5,898 bases of DNA from Gemmatimonadota bacterium. Lineage in GTDB: Bacteria > Latescibacterota > UBA2968 > UBA8231. The notes below the pieces were generated by a model. It saw only the letters and a program-made list of their open reading frames with translations. It did not search any database and was not told the origin of the DNA. A program made the translations under genes and the position numbers. This document shows positions 1-5,708 of the stretch, one piece after another. Where the stretch lies: the NCBI GenBank assembly GCA_026706165.1, contig JAPOZF010000681.1:1-5898 (forward strand). The letters are read 5' to 3'. Within the stretch, counting starts at the first letter, position 1; each line of letters opens with the position of its first letter.

Positions 1-1089
1 GATCCCCCGGTGCAACTGCGGGGGATCGACGGCCGGCAGGGGCTGGAAGAATGGGGGTTTTCCGACGCGATCTTCAACGCCGGCCTGAACCAGGCGACTA
101 CCCTGATGCGCCGCAACGACATGGTTCCCCAGGATTCGTACATGGCGTTCCTGCACGAGCGCGGCCTGGCGCAGGAGCACCTTGACGACTACGCGCGCCG
201 CAACCGGGAGGGGGTGTGGACGGCTACTTTTCCGACGACGCTGCCCGACGACGCCTATTTCGACACCTGGATTACCGGCAACGCCCTCGCCTTGCTGGAT
301 CGGGCACCTGACGACAAGCCGTGGTACCTGGAGGTGAACCTGCAAAACCCCCATCACGCCTGGGACATCACCGAGTCGATGCTCCGGTGGTACCGCGAAC
401 CCCCGGTCGATTTTCCTCCGCCTCTGTTCAACACCGGGAATATCTCCCCTGAGACACATCAGGAGGTGCGCCGCAACTGGGCGGCCACGGTCGAACATCT
501 CGATCAGTGCCTCGGACGCCTGGTAGAGCAGGTTGGCAAGAGGGGTGATCTGGAGAACACGGTCGTTGTCTTCACCAGTGACCACGGCGAGATGCTCGGG
601 GACTACGATCAATGGCAGAAACTGTCCCCTCTGCAGGCCTCGGTCGGGGTTCCCCTGGCAATAGCGGGCCCGGGGGTGGCTGCTGCCGGCCGCGACGACG
701 CTCCGATGACGACCCTCGATCTGACCGCGAGCTTTCTTGAATGGGCAGGGCTGACGCCTGGTGAAGCTCTCGACAGTCGCTCCCTTGTCGGTTATCTCGG
801 AGGAGGGGGGGACAGACACCGCGAAGTGGTGTTTTCAGGCCTGAGTGCCTGGCGCATGGTCTTCGACGGTCGTTTCAAGCTGGTTCGCGGCTACGACCCG
901 GGGAAGCGGATCGGCGGCGATACCTTCGAACCGATGCACGTTCCACCTGACGAAACGAAGCGCCTGCAGCGGGACCGGCCCCAGATACTGTACGATGTCG
1001 AGCGCAACGAAAGAGACGATGCGTCCTCCGTATTTCCCGAGGTTGTTCACCGGCTCGGCGCGGCTCTCGATGAGCATTTGGCTTTATAG
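1..1089 (+). CDS. Sulfatase, C-terminal part (5' end outside window)
   Basis: This is the C-terminal part of a sulfatase (alkaline phosphatase superfamily), which hydrolyses sulfate esters. The frame is open from base 1, so the GTG at 10 is probably an internal Val and the true start lies upstream. The N-terminal metal ligands and the CxPxR formylglycine motif are therefore not visible. Counting from that GTG, the sequence shows the family's central NPHHAW segment (His115/116) after a WYLEVNLQ strand. It also shows the metal-binding strand VVVFTSDHGEMLGDY with Asp191-His192, followed by WQK and a GVPLAIAGPG strand. The C-terminal domain ends with the usual YDVERNERDD segment. There is no visible break. 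Its third codon positions look somewhat less GC-biased than those of the second sulfatase, so the two are not recent duplicates. The gene converges on the solute-binding protein gene. The fold is clear; the substrate is unknown. Confidence 0.88.
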   Translation, partial: DPPVQLRGIDGRQGLEEWGFSDAIFNAGLNQATTLMRRNDMVPQDSYMAFLHERGLAQEHLDDYARRNREGVWTATFPTTLPDDAYFDTWITGNALALLDRAPDDKPWYLEVNLQNPHHAWDITESMLRWYREPPVDFPPPLFNTGNISPETHQEVRRNWAATVEHLDQCLGRLVEQVGKRGDLENTVVVFTSDHGEMLGDYDQWQKLSPLQASVGVPLAIAGPGVAAAGRDDAPMTTLDLTASFLEWAGLTPGEALDSRSLVGYLGGGGDRHREVVFSGLSAWRMVFDGRFKLVRGYDPGKRIGGDTFEPMHVPPDETKRLQRDRPQILYDVERNERDDASSVFPEVVHRLGAALDEHLAL

Positions 1090-1207
1090 TATGAAATCCA
1101 TCCCGATGTTGGTGAAAAGCGGTTCTGCCACCGCGATTCGTCGAGCAAGAGAGGCTTCACATGCCAGGCGCACGGCATACCGTGACATCTTCCGGCGGCC
1201 CGGGCCC

Positions 1208-1229
1208 GCGACCGCATCCAGGCGGTCGC
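1208..1229. terminator. Hairpin between convergent genes, possible bidirectional terminator
   Basis: A perfect 8-bp inverted repeat, gcgaccgc / gcggtcgc, encloses a 6-nt loop (atccag). It lies in the 197-base gap between the ends of the sulfatase and binding-protein genes, where a shared terminator would be expected. There is no T-run on either side, so a classical intrinsic terminator is not proven. It could instead be a REP-like element or chance in GC-rich DNA. I see no other gene in 1090-1286. Confidence 0.3.
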
Positions 1230-1286
1230 AGGGCGTCAAGAGATTGGGACGGAACTGCTGGAGAAGCTGGCGGCGGTTGCTGGTTC

Positions 1287-2318
1287 TCACTCCCGGTTCC
1301 ACAAAGCCGCCCGCGCGAGGAACACGCCGGGATCGGCTCGCCACTCCGCGTAGCCGATCCGGCGCTCGTCCGTCAGCCAGTCGAGCTTTTGGTCGATGCA
1401 GGCCAGCATCTCCGTGTCCTGAGCGTCGAGGGCGAAGCCCCCGTACTCTGCCAGGGAGTCGACGGCGGTCACCACGAAGCGGTCGCCGGATTCACGCGCC
1501 GCCTCGCCGTTGCCGACCTCCCCGCGGGCAACCGCGTCCAGGGTCCCGTTACCCAAAGCGTCCAGCAGTTCGACATCGCCGGACACATCGCCAAGATAGA
1601 CGACCTGGGGCATTGCATCCGACGGCGGAAAGAGGTGCGTCCGGTTTTCCAATTCGGCGGACGCGGATGCCGCCGTGATCGTGTAGCCGGCGGTGCCGTC
1701 CGCAACCACGGTGCCCTCCGGGGTCTCGATTCTCGTTCCGCGAGCAAGCACGCCTTGGCCGTTGGCGATCCCGGCAATCTGCAGCAGCCGCGCCTCGCCG
1801 GTCGTAGCGCGAAGGACCCCCACGCGCACGTCGCGGGTCAGGCTGTCGTACGAGGCGAAGCGCTCCGCGTCCTCGGATCTGACCAGCAGGGACTGGCGGA
1901 AGGCGATGTGGCCCGATGTGAATGCGATGGCTCGCCGGCCCGCAGCGTCCAGCGTGCGGGACTCCAGAATCGTGATGCCGCCCCCGACCATATCGAACGC
2001 CGGCGTTGCCGGAAGCAGCCAGATGCCGGGCCATTCCGCGATGGGTTGACGCACCAGGGCAAGGCGGCCTTCCTCCATCTCCTCGAGGGCGGTGAGCAAA
2101 TCGGCCTCGTAGCCCAGATGCCTTCCGAACCCCTCCGAGCCGGGGTCCGGATCCTGGCTGTAGCTGACCGGCTCGAAGAAGGCGTAGAACCCGAAGTTGA
2201 CCGGAGCGCCGGCAGGCGCACACGAGTCGTGTACGTGATCGACGACGTCGGGATGGCAGGATGCACCGAAGACGGATGCCAGAACGGCCACGGCGACGAA
2301 CAGGCTCATCTTGCTCAT
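1287..2318 (-). CDS. Periplasmic/lipoprotein solute-binding protein, family 3 (PBPe type)
   Basis: This is a predicted extracytoplasmic solute-binding protein of the SBP_bac_3 type, which captures amino-acid-like solutes for an ABC importer. The N-terminus is a signal peptide: hydrophobic residues 6-17, then GAS-Cys21. That site could serve as a lipobox, but Gly at -3 is atypical, so type I cleavage is also possible. Family features follow: GYEADLLTAL (69-78), the strand with DMVGGGITILESR (109-121) and FTSGHIAFRQSLLVR, the second-lobe start VGVLRATTGEA (about 166-176), and a C-terminal helix with WLTDERR. At 343 residues it is longer than typical members; the extra length lies partly in the second lobe, around the TPEGTVVADG segment. 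I chose the ATG at 2318 because AAGGG (2328-2332, minus strand) sits 9 nt upstream of it. The ATG at 2327 directly abuts that site and has no other. No permease or ATPase gene is adjacent. A stand-alone enzyme on the same fold, such as a cyclohexadienyl dehydratase, is an alternative. Confidence 0.82.
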   Translation of the reverse strand: MSKMSLFVAVAVLASVFGASCHPDVVDHVHDSCAPAGAPVNFGFYAFFEPVSYSQDPDPGSEGFGRHLGYEADLLTALEEMEEGRLALVRQPIAEWPGIWLLPATPAFDMVGGGITILESRTLDAAGRRAIAFTSGHIAFRQSLLVRSEDAERFASYDSLTRDVRVGVLRATTGEARLLQIAGIANGQGVLARGTRIETPEGTVVADGTAGYTITAASASAELENRTHLFPPSDAMPQVVYLGDVSGDVELLDALGNGTLDAVARGEVGNGEAARESGDRFVVTAVDSLAEYGGFALDAQDTEMLACIDQKLDWLTDERRIGYAEWRADPGVFLARAALWNRE

Positions 2319-2469
2319 GACTGTCATCCCTTATTTGGCCAGGGCTTCCTGCCCATGGTTTCGGAAAACCCCACTATCGAACATGGCTTCTGCAATGATT
2401 CAGTGCTGGCGTTCAATAATCTTTCCGATCCTGGTCCGGGGATCCCCATTCCGAACAACCAGCCAGCGG

Positions 2470-2501
2470 TTTTATTTTCCCAACAGCCATTGAAAATAAA
2501 A
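2470..2501. promoter_or_regulatory. AT-rich perfect dyad in divergent intergenic region, candidate operator
   Basis: The arms ttttattttc (2470-2479) and gaaaataaaa (2492-2501) are perfect 10-bp inverted repeats around a 12-nt spacer. They lie in the 2319-2542 gap between the divergent binding-protein and second sulfatase genes. The dyad sits 41 bases before the sulfatase start and is markedly AT-rich against a GC-rich background. It could be an operator, a promoter-proximal AT element, or the 5' end of a structured leader. No convincing -35/-10 pair could be fixed on either strand; the nearest to a -10 is AATAAT (2415-2420, plus strand). A second short palindrome, ggggatcccc, lies at 2438-2447. 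Confidence 0.38.
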
Positions 2502-2542
2502 AACGACCAGCAAATTCCTGAGATTGAGGCCGAGCCCCCGCC

Positions 2543-3982
2543 ATGACCCGGCGCTCCTCGTCGACGCCCCCTAACCTGCTGCTGATCGTCACCGATCAGC
2601 AGGCGCGCTCGACCCTGGCCGCCTACGGCAACGACCGCATCCAGGTGCCGCGCATGAACGCGCTGGCCGCGCGCAGCACCGTGTTCCACCGCGCCTACTG
2701 CGCCCAGCCGGTGTGCGGTCCGGCGCGCGCCTGCCTGTTCACCGGCACCTGGCCGCACTGCAACGGCCAGGTCACCCTCCTCGATCACCCCATGCACGAC
2801 CGCGTCCCCTGCCTGACCGATCTTCTCGACGATCGCTGGGCATGCGGGTTCTTCGGCCGCAGCGGCCACCTTCGCTACGCCGGCGGGCCGGCCCCGCGCG
2901 CCGAGGGCATCGACGAGCTCGACTTCAACGACATCGCTCCCGATCACCTGCTGCGCGCCCACGGGCTGACGCCGGCCGACGGCGTACGTTTCGGCAAGAA
3001 GGACCGGCCGGCCATCCCCGAGCACCTGGGCGGTCCGTCCAACATCGCCGCCAGGGCGTGCGACTTCATCCGCCGCCGCGCGGGCAGGCCGTTCGCACTC
3101 ACCCTCTGCTTCTACGAGCCCCACGATCCGTTGTCGGGACCCCTGGACGACCTGCATCCCTTCGACCAGGTGCCGCTGCCGGACAACTGGCACCATCCGC
3201 CCGGCCCGGACCAGCCCCGCAAGGCGCTGCTGGAGCACCTGTATACCCTGCACCGCCCCAGGGACGGCATCGCCCTGCGCTCGGAGCTGGCGTGGCGCCT
3301 GCTGATCCAGCGCTACTGGGGCCTGTGCACCCAGGTCGACCGCGCCCTCGGCCGGGTGCTCGACCAGCTCGACGCCTCGGGCGCGGCCGACGACACGCTG
3401 GTGATCCTCACCGCCGATCACGGCGACCTGGCCGGCAGCCACCAGCTGTTCGGCAAGAACATGATGTTCGAGGAGTCGATCGGCGTGCCGCTGTTCATCA
3501 GCCGGCCGGGTCAGCGCCACGACCGGCACGTGCACGCGCCCGTGGGTCACGTCGACATCGTGCCGACCGTGCTCGAGGAGCTGGGCCTCGCCGCTCCCGG
3601 CCACCTTCAGGGCACCTCGCTCGCGCCGTGGCTGGACGGCGCCGATCCGCGGCCGCGGCCGGCGTTCGTGGAATGGACGGGCATCAACTACCTGGTCCAG
3701 GAGGATCTGAAGCGCGACCCGTTGCCCGGCTACCTCGCCGGGGTGACCACGCGCGAGGCCGGGCTGGCCGATCTGGCCGACGCCGCGCGCTGCATCGTCA
3801 CCCCCGAGGGGTGGAAGTTCTGCCTGAGCCCGGCCGGCCAGCACGAGCTCTACGACCTGAACGACGATCCCGGCGAGACCGCCAACCTGGCCTTCCGCCC
3901 GGAGCAGGCCGGGCGCTGCCGCGGCCTGACCGCCCGTATCCGCGACTGGCAGCTCGCCGCCGGCGACACCGGGATCGGCTGA
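2543..3982 (+). CDS. Sulfatase, complete, Cys-type (CxPxR)
   Basis: This is a complete 479-residue sulfatase of normal family length. Sulfatases of this type cleave sulfate monoesters using a formylglycine made from an active-site cysteine. The N-terminal strand NLLLIVTDQQ carries metal ligand Asp18 (with Gln19). The active-site motif CGPAR (Cys58 to Arg62), followed by LFTG, fits the CxPxR consensus. His194 lies in FYEPHDPLSGP, Asp292-His293 in VILTADHGDLAGSH, and Lys305 in LFGKNMMFEE. The C-terminal domain ends with a standard ELYDLNDDPGETANLAF segment. No signal peptide is visible, so the protein is probably cytoplasmic and would act on an imported substrate. The ATG at 2543 is the only sensible start, since strand 1 begins ten residues later. 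Its ribosome site is weak: GAGG lies 13 nt upstream and GAG 8 nt upstream. The gene is divergent from the binding-protein gene. Activity needs a formylglycine-generating enzyme, which is not in this window. The substrate is unknown. Confidence 0.93.
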   Translation: MTRRSSSTPPNLLLIVTDQQARSTLAAYGNDRIQVPRMNALAARSTVFHRAYCAQPVCGPARACLFTGTWPHCNGQVTLLDHPMHDRVPCLTDLLDDRWACGFFGRSGHLRYAGGPAPRAEGIDELDFNDIAPDHLLRAHGLTPADGVRFGKKDRPAIPEHLGGPSNIAARACDFIRRRAGRPFALTLCFYEPHDPLSGPLDDLHPFDQVPLPDNWHHPPGPDQPRKALLEHLYTLHRPRDGIALRSELAWRLLIQRYWGLCTQVDRALGRVLDQLDASGAADDTLVILTADHGDLAGSHQLFGKNMMFEESIGVPLFISRPGQRHDRHVHAPVGHVDIVPTVLEELGLAAPGHLQGTSLAPWLDGADPRPRPAFVEWTGINYLVQEDLKRDPLPGYLAGVTTREAGLADLADAARCIVTPEGWKFCLSPAGQHELYDLNDDPGETANLAFRPEQAGRCRGLTARIRDWQLAAGDTGIG

Positions 3983-4024
3983 GCGGAGCAGGACCCCATG
4001 CCGCCTTGATGTTGCACCACCAGG

Positions 4025-4046
4025 GCATGAGACAGGATGCTTTTTT
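4025..4046 (+). terminator. Weak intrinsic terminator candidate after sulfatase
   Basis: A short stem gcat / atgc (4025-4028 and 4037-4040) with an 8-nt loop is followed at once by six T residues (4041-4046), 43 bases after the sulfatase stop. The stem is only 4 bp. A competing pairing of catgcc near 3997 with ggcatg (4024-4029) is possible. The T-run and position support termination; the weak stem argues against it. Confidence 0.25.
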
Positions 4047-4078
4047 CTCTAGTCATGAATATCATGGAAGGTGTCGCT

Positions 4079-4162
4079 ATGGCCGGCCAGCATGAAAAAC
4101 TCTCCTTTCTCCATCTCCGGTCCGACGAGGTCGAGGAGCTGCCGGCGAGGCTCAACAGGTAG
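4079..4162 (+). CDS. Very short ORF with strong ribosome site, possibly the start of a broken gene
   Basis: This frame encodes a 27-residue hydrophilic peptide starting MAGQHEKLSFLHLRSDE and ending at a TAG at 4160. The ATG at 4079 is preceded by GGAAGG (4066-4071) at 7 nt, the best ribosome site seen in the window. In-frame ATGs at 4055 and 4064 would extend it slightly. A TATCAT box at 4060-4065 could be a -10, but it has no good -35. After the TAG the same frame stays open with GC-biased third positions to a TGA at 4400. The peptide may therefore be the surviving start of a gene ended by a nonsense mutation, or a true small protein. I recognise no family. Confidence 0.35.
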   Translation: MAGQHEKLSFLHLRSDEVEELPARLNR

Positions 4163-4292
4163 TCCAGGCCGCCGGGCGGCTCGCCCTACCCGCGTTCGGA
4201 TAACGGGCCGGCCGTGGAGTCCCTCCCGAGCCCCCCGGCCGTCCTGGCGAAACCCAATCTCACCGTCCTCGAGGCCGGGGGGCCGGTGCAGC

Positions 4293-4313
4293 GTGGCCCC
4301 GACCGGGGGCCAC
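4293..4313. repeat. GC-rich hairpin
   Basis: The perfect 8-bp arms gtggcccc (4293-4300) and ggggccac (4306-4313) enclose a 5-nt loop (gaccg). The hairpin lies within the decayed stretch. There is no T-run, so it is not a standard terminator. It may be a recombination or insertion-end hairpin, or chance in a G/C-rich tract. A smaller one (gccgcc-g-ggcggc) is at 4168-4180. Confidence 0.3.
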
Positions 4314-4389
4314 CCCCGAATGCCTTCAACCCCTGCCTGGGCGGCCGCACACGCTTTGCCCTCATCCGGGACAGCGATGGGCCCCGGAT

Positions 4390-4572
4390 GTTGAAGGGCT
4401 GATCTGGACCTCGAACCAGTGCGACCCCGATGACGTTCTCATTCTTTTCGGCGACCGTGTGACCGAAGCCGACCTCGGAATCGCAGCGGTTCGGGACGGT
4501 GGTTCCGATGCGTCGTTTCTGGAGGACGTGCGCGCCGCCGGTGAACGGGCCGGGATCCGGATCACGGTCTGA
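4390..4572 (+). pseudogene. C-terminal coding fragment without a start codon, unknown family
   Basis: This frame ends at a TGA (4570) and reads like a genuine protein end. It contains a hydrophobic strand in DDVLILFGDRVTEADLGIA, then a helix-like SFLEDVRAAGERAG, and finishes with IRITV. It is open from 4204, but upstream of about 4390 it is Pro/Arg/Gly-rich and has no ATG, GTG or TTG start. The frame one register away (open 4163-4399) reads into FALIRDSDGPRMLKG and then stops at 4400. A single-base slip near 4397 would join the two smoothly. The best reading is a gene broken by a frameshift, perhaps the same one that starts at 4079, or a truncated end left by recombination. I do not recognise the family. 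Confidence 0.4.
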
Positions 4573-4600
4573 GTAGCCGGCGGCCATTCCTGGCGTTGTC

Positions 4601-4678
4601 CGAGGCCCTGACCGGCGGGGGTTCGAACGCTTGTGCCGCTACGTGGCGCGGCCGATCATCCCGCAGCCCCTCGCCATT
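4601..4678 (+). pseudogene. Relic of an IS91-type (Y2) transposase
   Basis: Reading frame 4577-4735 has no start codon and is bounded by stops. Codons 4610-4654 encode DRRGFERLCRYVARP. This closely resembles a stretch typical of the Y2 transposases of the IS91/IS801 group, usually written like DRxGLERLxRYxARPP, which lies ahead of the catalytic tyrosine region. Only this short segment survives: the zinc-binding N-terminus, the HUH motif and the catalytic tyrosines are all absent. The frame then runs into the promoter of the first antitoxin. It marks past insertion or one-ended transposition here. The assignment is from motif memory only, without a search. Confidence 0.5.
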
Positions 4679-4720
4679 CACGGGGGGATATCCGGACCGC
4701 CGCTCCGGGCGGTGTCCAGC

Positions 4721-4754
4721 TTGACAGAGCCCTGATGGTATTATATTGATACCA
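4721..4754 (+). promoter_or_regulatory. Promoter and overlapping operator of the first toxin-antitoxin operon
   Basis: A perfect -35 TTGACA (4721-4726) is followed after 15 nt by TATATT (4742-4747), which matches the -10 consensus at 5 of 6. TATTGA at 17 nt is a poorer alternative. The -10 is centred in a perfect inverted repeat, tggtat (4736-4741) and atacca (4749-4754), with a 7-nt spacer. Transcription should start around 4754-4757, at or next to the antitoxin ATG at 4757, and no ribosome site precedes that ATG. Antitoxin (or complex) binding to the repeat would block the polymerase, the usual autoregulation of such operons. Confidence 0.68.
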
Positions 4755-4756
4755 GT

Positions 4757-4987
4757 ATGAAATCAGTACATATCCGAGGTATCGAAGCAGCCACCCTGGC
4801 TGCCCTCAAGCGCCTGGCAAGGTGCCACCGACGGTCCCTTCAAGGGGAGCTCCACGCCATCCTCGAGCGCGCGGCGCGTACAGCCCCTCCCGAGGAGGAG
4901 ACCGGGCTGGACTGGATCACGGTGGAGACCGGGGGCCGCTCTCCTACCTGGTCCCGCAGCGAGATATATGACGATCGAGGTCGGTGA
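4757..4987 (+). CDS. Ribbon-helix-helix antitoxin (FitA/VapB-like)
   Basis: This 76-residue protein is the predicted antitoxin of a type II toxin-antitoxin pair. It would bind operator DNA as a dimer and inhibit its toxin partner. Residues 2-8 (KSVHIRG) form the DNA-contacting strand, about 11-22 the first helix and about 27-41 the second (SLQGELHAILERAA), the FitA-type pattern. The C-terminal half is acidic then aromatic and ends in RSEIYDDRGR, a tail of the kind that occupies the toxin active site. The ATG at 4757 fits the promoter and the RHH strand, and no earlier start fits. The toxin begins inside this gene with a 20-base overlap, which implies translational coupling. No ribosome site precedes the ATG, so translation is probably leaderless. 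The RHH call is strong; the exact subfamily is less certain. Confidence 0.9.
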   Translation: MKSVHIRGIEAATLAALKRLARCHRRSLQGELHAILERAARTAPPEEETGLDWITVETGGRSPTWSRSEIYDDRGR

Positions 4988-5465
4988 GGTCGTCTTCGCC
5001 GATACGAACGTGCTGCTCTGCGCCACCGACCGGTCGCGCGAGCACCATGAGGAGGCGCGCCGGCTGATCCGCGATGCCGGCCCTTCGGGTTACCATCTCG
5101 CCCTCAGCGGCCAGATCCTCCGGGAGTATCTCGTGGTCGCGACCCGCCCGGTTGCCGACAACGGCCTCGGGCTGTCGATCCCGGAGGCGCTGCACAATGT
5201 CGACCAGTTCAGCCGCCCCCCCACGGTGTTCTGCGACGAGCCGGAGTCGGTCACCGCCCGGCTCCGTGAGCTCACCGCAGCCTGCGACCTGAAGGGCAAG
5301 AGGATCCACGACGCCAATATCGTGGCGACCATGCTCGTCCACGGGATTCGCCGGTTGATCACGGAGAACGTTCACGACTTCGCCGTGTTCGACGAGATCG
5401 AGACGTCCACGCCGTCCCGGACCCGGCAGGAAGGCGAACTGCCGCCGGCGGGAGATCAGGACTAG
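4968..5465 (+). CDS. PIN-domain toxin (VapC/FitB-like ribonuclease)
   Basis: This 165-residue predicted toxin is a Mg/Mn-dependent ribonuclease; VapC proteins typically cut tRNA or rRNA and arrest translation. The PIN acidic residues are all present: Asp12 in VVFADTNVLL, Glu53 in GQILREYLVV, and Asp115 in KGKRIHDANIVATML. Asp137 lies in ITENVHDFAVF, the usual T-x-N-x-x-D-F ending. The catalytic set is intact, so the toxin should be active. The ATG at 4968 lies inside the antitoxin gene and places Asp12 at the expected distance from the N-terminus; the ribosome site is weak, consistent with coupling. After the domain ends near residue 145 there is an extra polar tail of about 20 residues starting TSTPSRTRQEGE, longer than typical family members. 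A small hairpin (cggga-gca-tcccg, 5468-5480) follows the stop without a T-run. Confidence 0.92.
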   Translation: MTIEVGEVVFADTNVLLCATDRSREHHEEARRLIRDAGPSGYHLALSGQILREYLVVATRPVADNGLGLSIPEALHNVDQFSRPPTVFCDEPESVTARLRELTAACDLKGKRIHDANIVATMLVHGIRRLITENVHDFAVFDEIETSTPSRTRQEGELPPAGDQD

Positions 5466-5659
5466 ATCGGGAGCATCCCGCGTCCGGGCCCGCCTTCGCC
5501 CATCAGGGTCCACGACCCAGGGACAGCCGTTTCCGGCGGCGGCCATCGGCTGGACGCTCGCCAGGTCGGCTTGTCCCTTCACGGGAGGCGACGGACAGGC
5601 AGGCGCCCCCGGCAACCTCGTCGAGACACCTGGCGCTTGCCGCCCGGCCTCACCGGCCC

Positions 5660-5708
5660 TTGATGCCTGCGCCGAAATGCCTATACTGCAGGCATGGAGA
5701 GCAGGCAT
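5660..5708 (+). promoter_or_regulatory. Promoter with nested palindromic operator of the second toxin-antitoxin operon
   Basis: TTGATG (5660-5665, 4 of 6 to consensus) and TATACT (5682-5687, 5 of 6) are 16 nt apart. The predicted start is about 5694, which is the A of the antitoxin ATG. An inner inverted repeat, atgcct (5677-5682) and aggcat (5690-5695) with a 7-nt spacer, covers the -10 and the start codon. An outer perfect 8-bp pair, atgcctgc (5663-5670) and gcaggcat (5701-5708), has nearly the same centre (5685.5 against 5686). That gives four half-sites about 13-14 nt apart, one inside the coding region. This fits cooperative binding of two antitoxin dimers or a toxin-antitoxin hetero-oligomer. 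Confidence 0.65.

Larger units (their letters stand above)
3983..4756. other. Gene-poor stretch with decayed coding fragments
   Basis: These 774 bases between the second sulfatase and the first antitoxin contain no intact gene of ordinary size on either strand. They hold a weak terminator candidate, a short well-initiated frame that stops early, a protein-like C-terminal frame without a start, GC-rich hairpins, a transposase relic and the antitoxin promoter, listed separately. The long overlapping minus-strand frames here lack recognisable domains and are Arg/Pro/Gly-rich. The mixture suggests an eroded insertion or recombination site. Confidence 0.6.

Noticed and set aside
10..12. GTG as the start of the first sulfatase
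   Set aside because: The frame is open to base 1 and the family's N-terminal third, including the active-site motif, is missing, so the gene begins upstream.
2438..2447. Palindrome ggggatcccc as an operator
   Set aside because: It is only 10 bp without extension, of a kind common by chance in GC-rich DNA; the nearby AT-rich dyad is a much stronger signal.
1161..2546. 461-codon plus-strand open frame opposite the binding-protein gene
   Set aside because: It is antisense to a gene with clear family motifs and a signal peptide; its composition is that of a GC-rich shadow frame.
2324..3844. 506-codon minus-strand open frame opposite the second sulfatase
   Set aside because: The opposite strand encodes a complete sulfatase with all active-site motifs; long antisense frames are common in high-GC genes.
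4186..4587. 133-codon open frame on the minus strand
   Set aside because: It is Arg/Pro/Gly-rich with no recognisable domain and overlaps the more protein-like plus-strand C-terminal frame (4390-4572).
5468..5480. Hairpin cggga-gca-tcccg just after the toxin stop as a terminator
   Set aside because: The stem is only 5 bp with a 3-nt loop and no T-run; the rest of 5466-5659 shows no gene or convincing signal on either strand.
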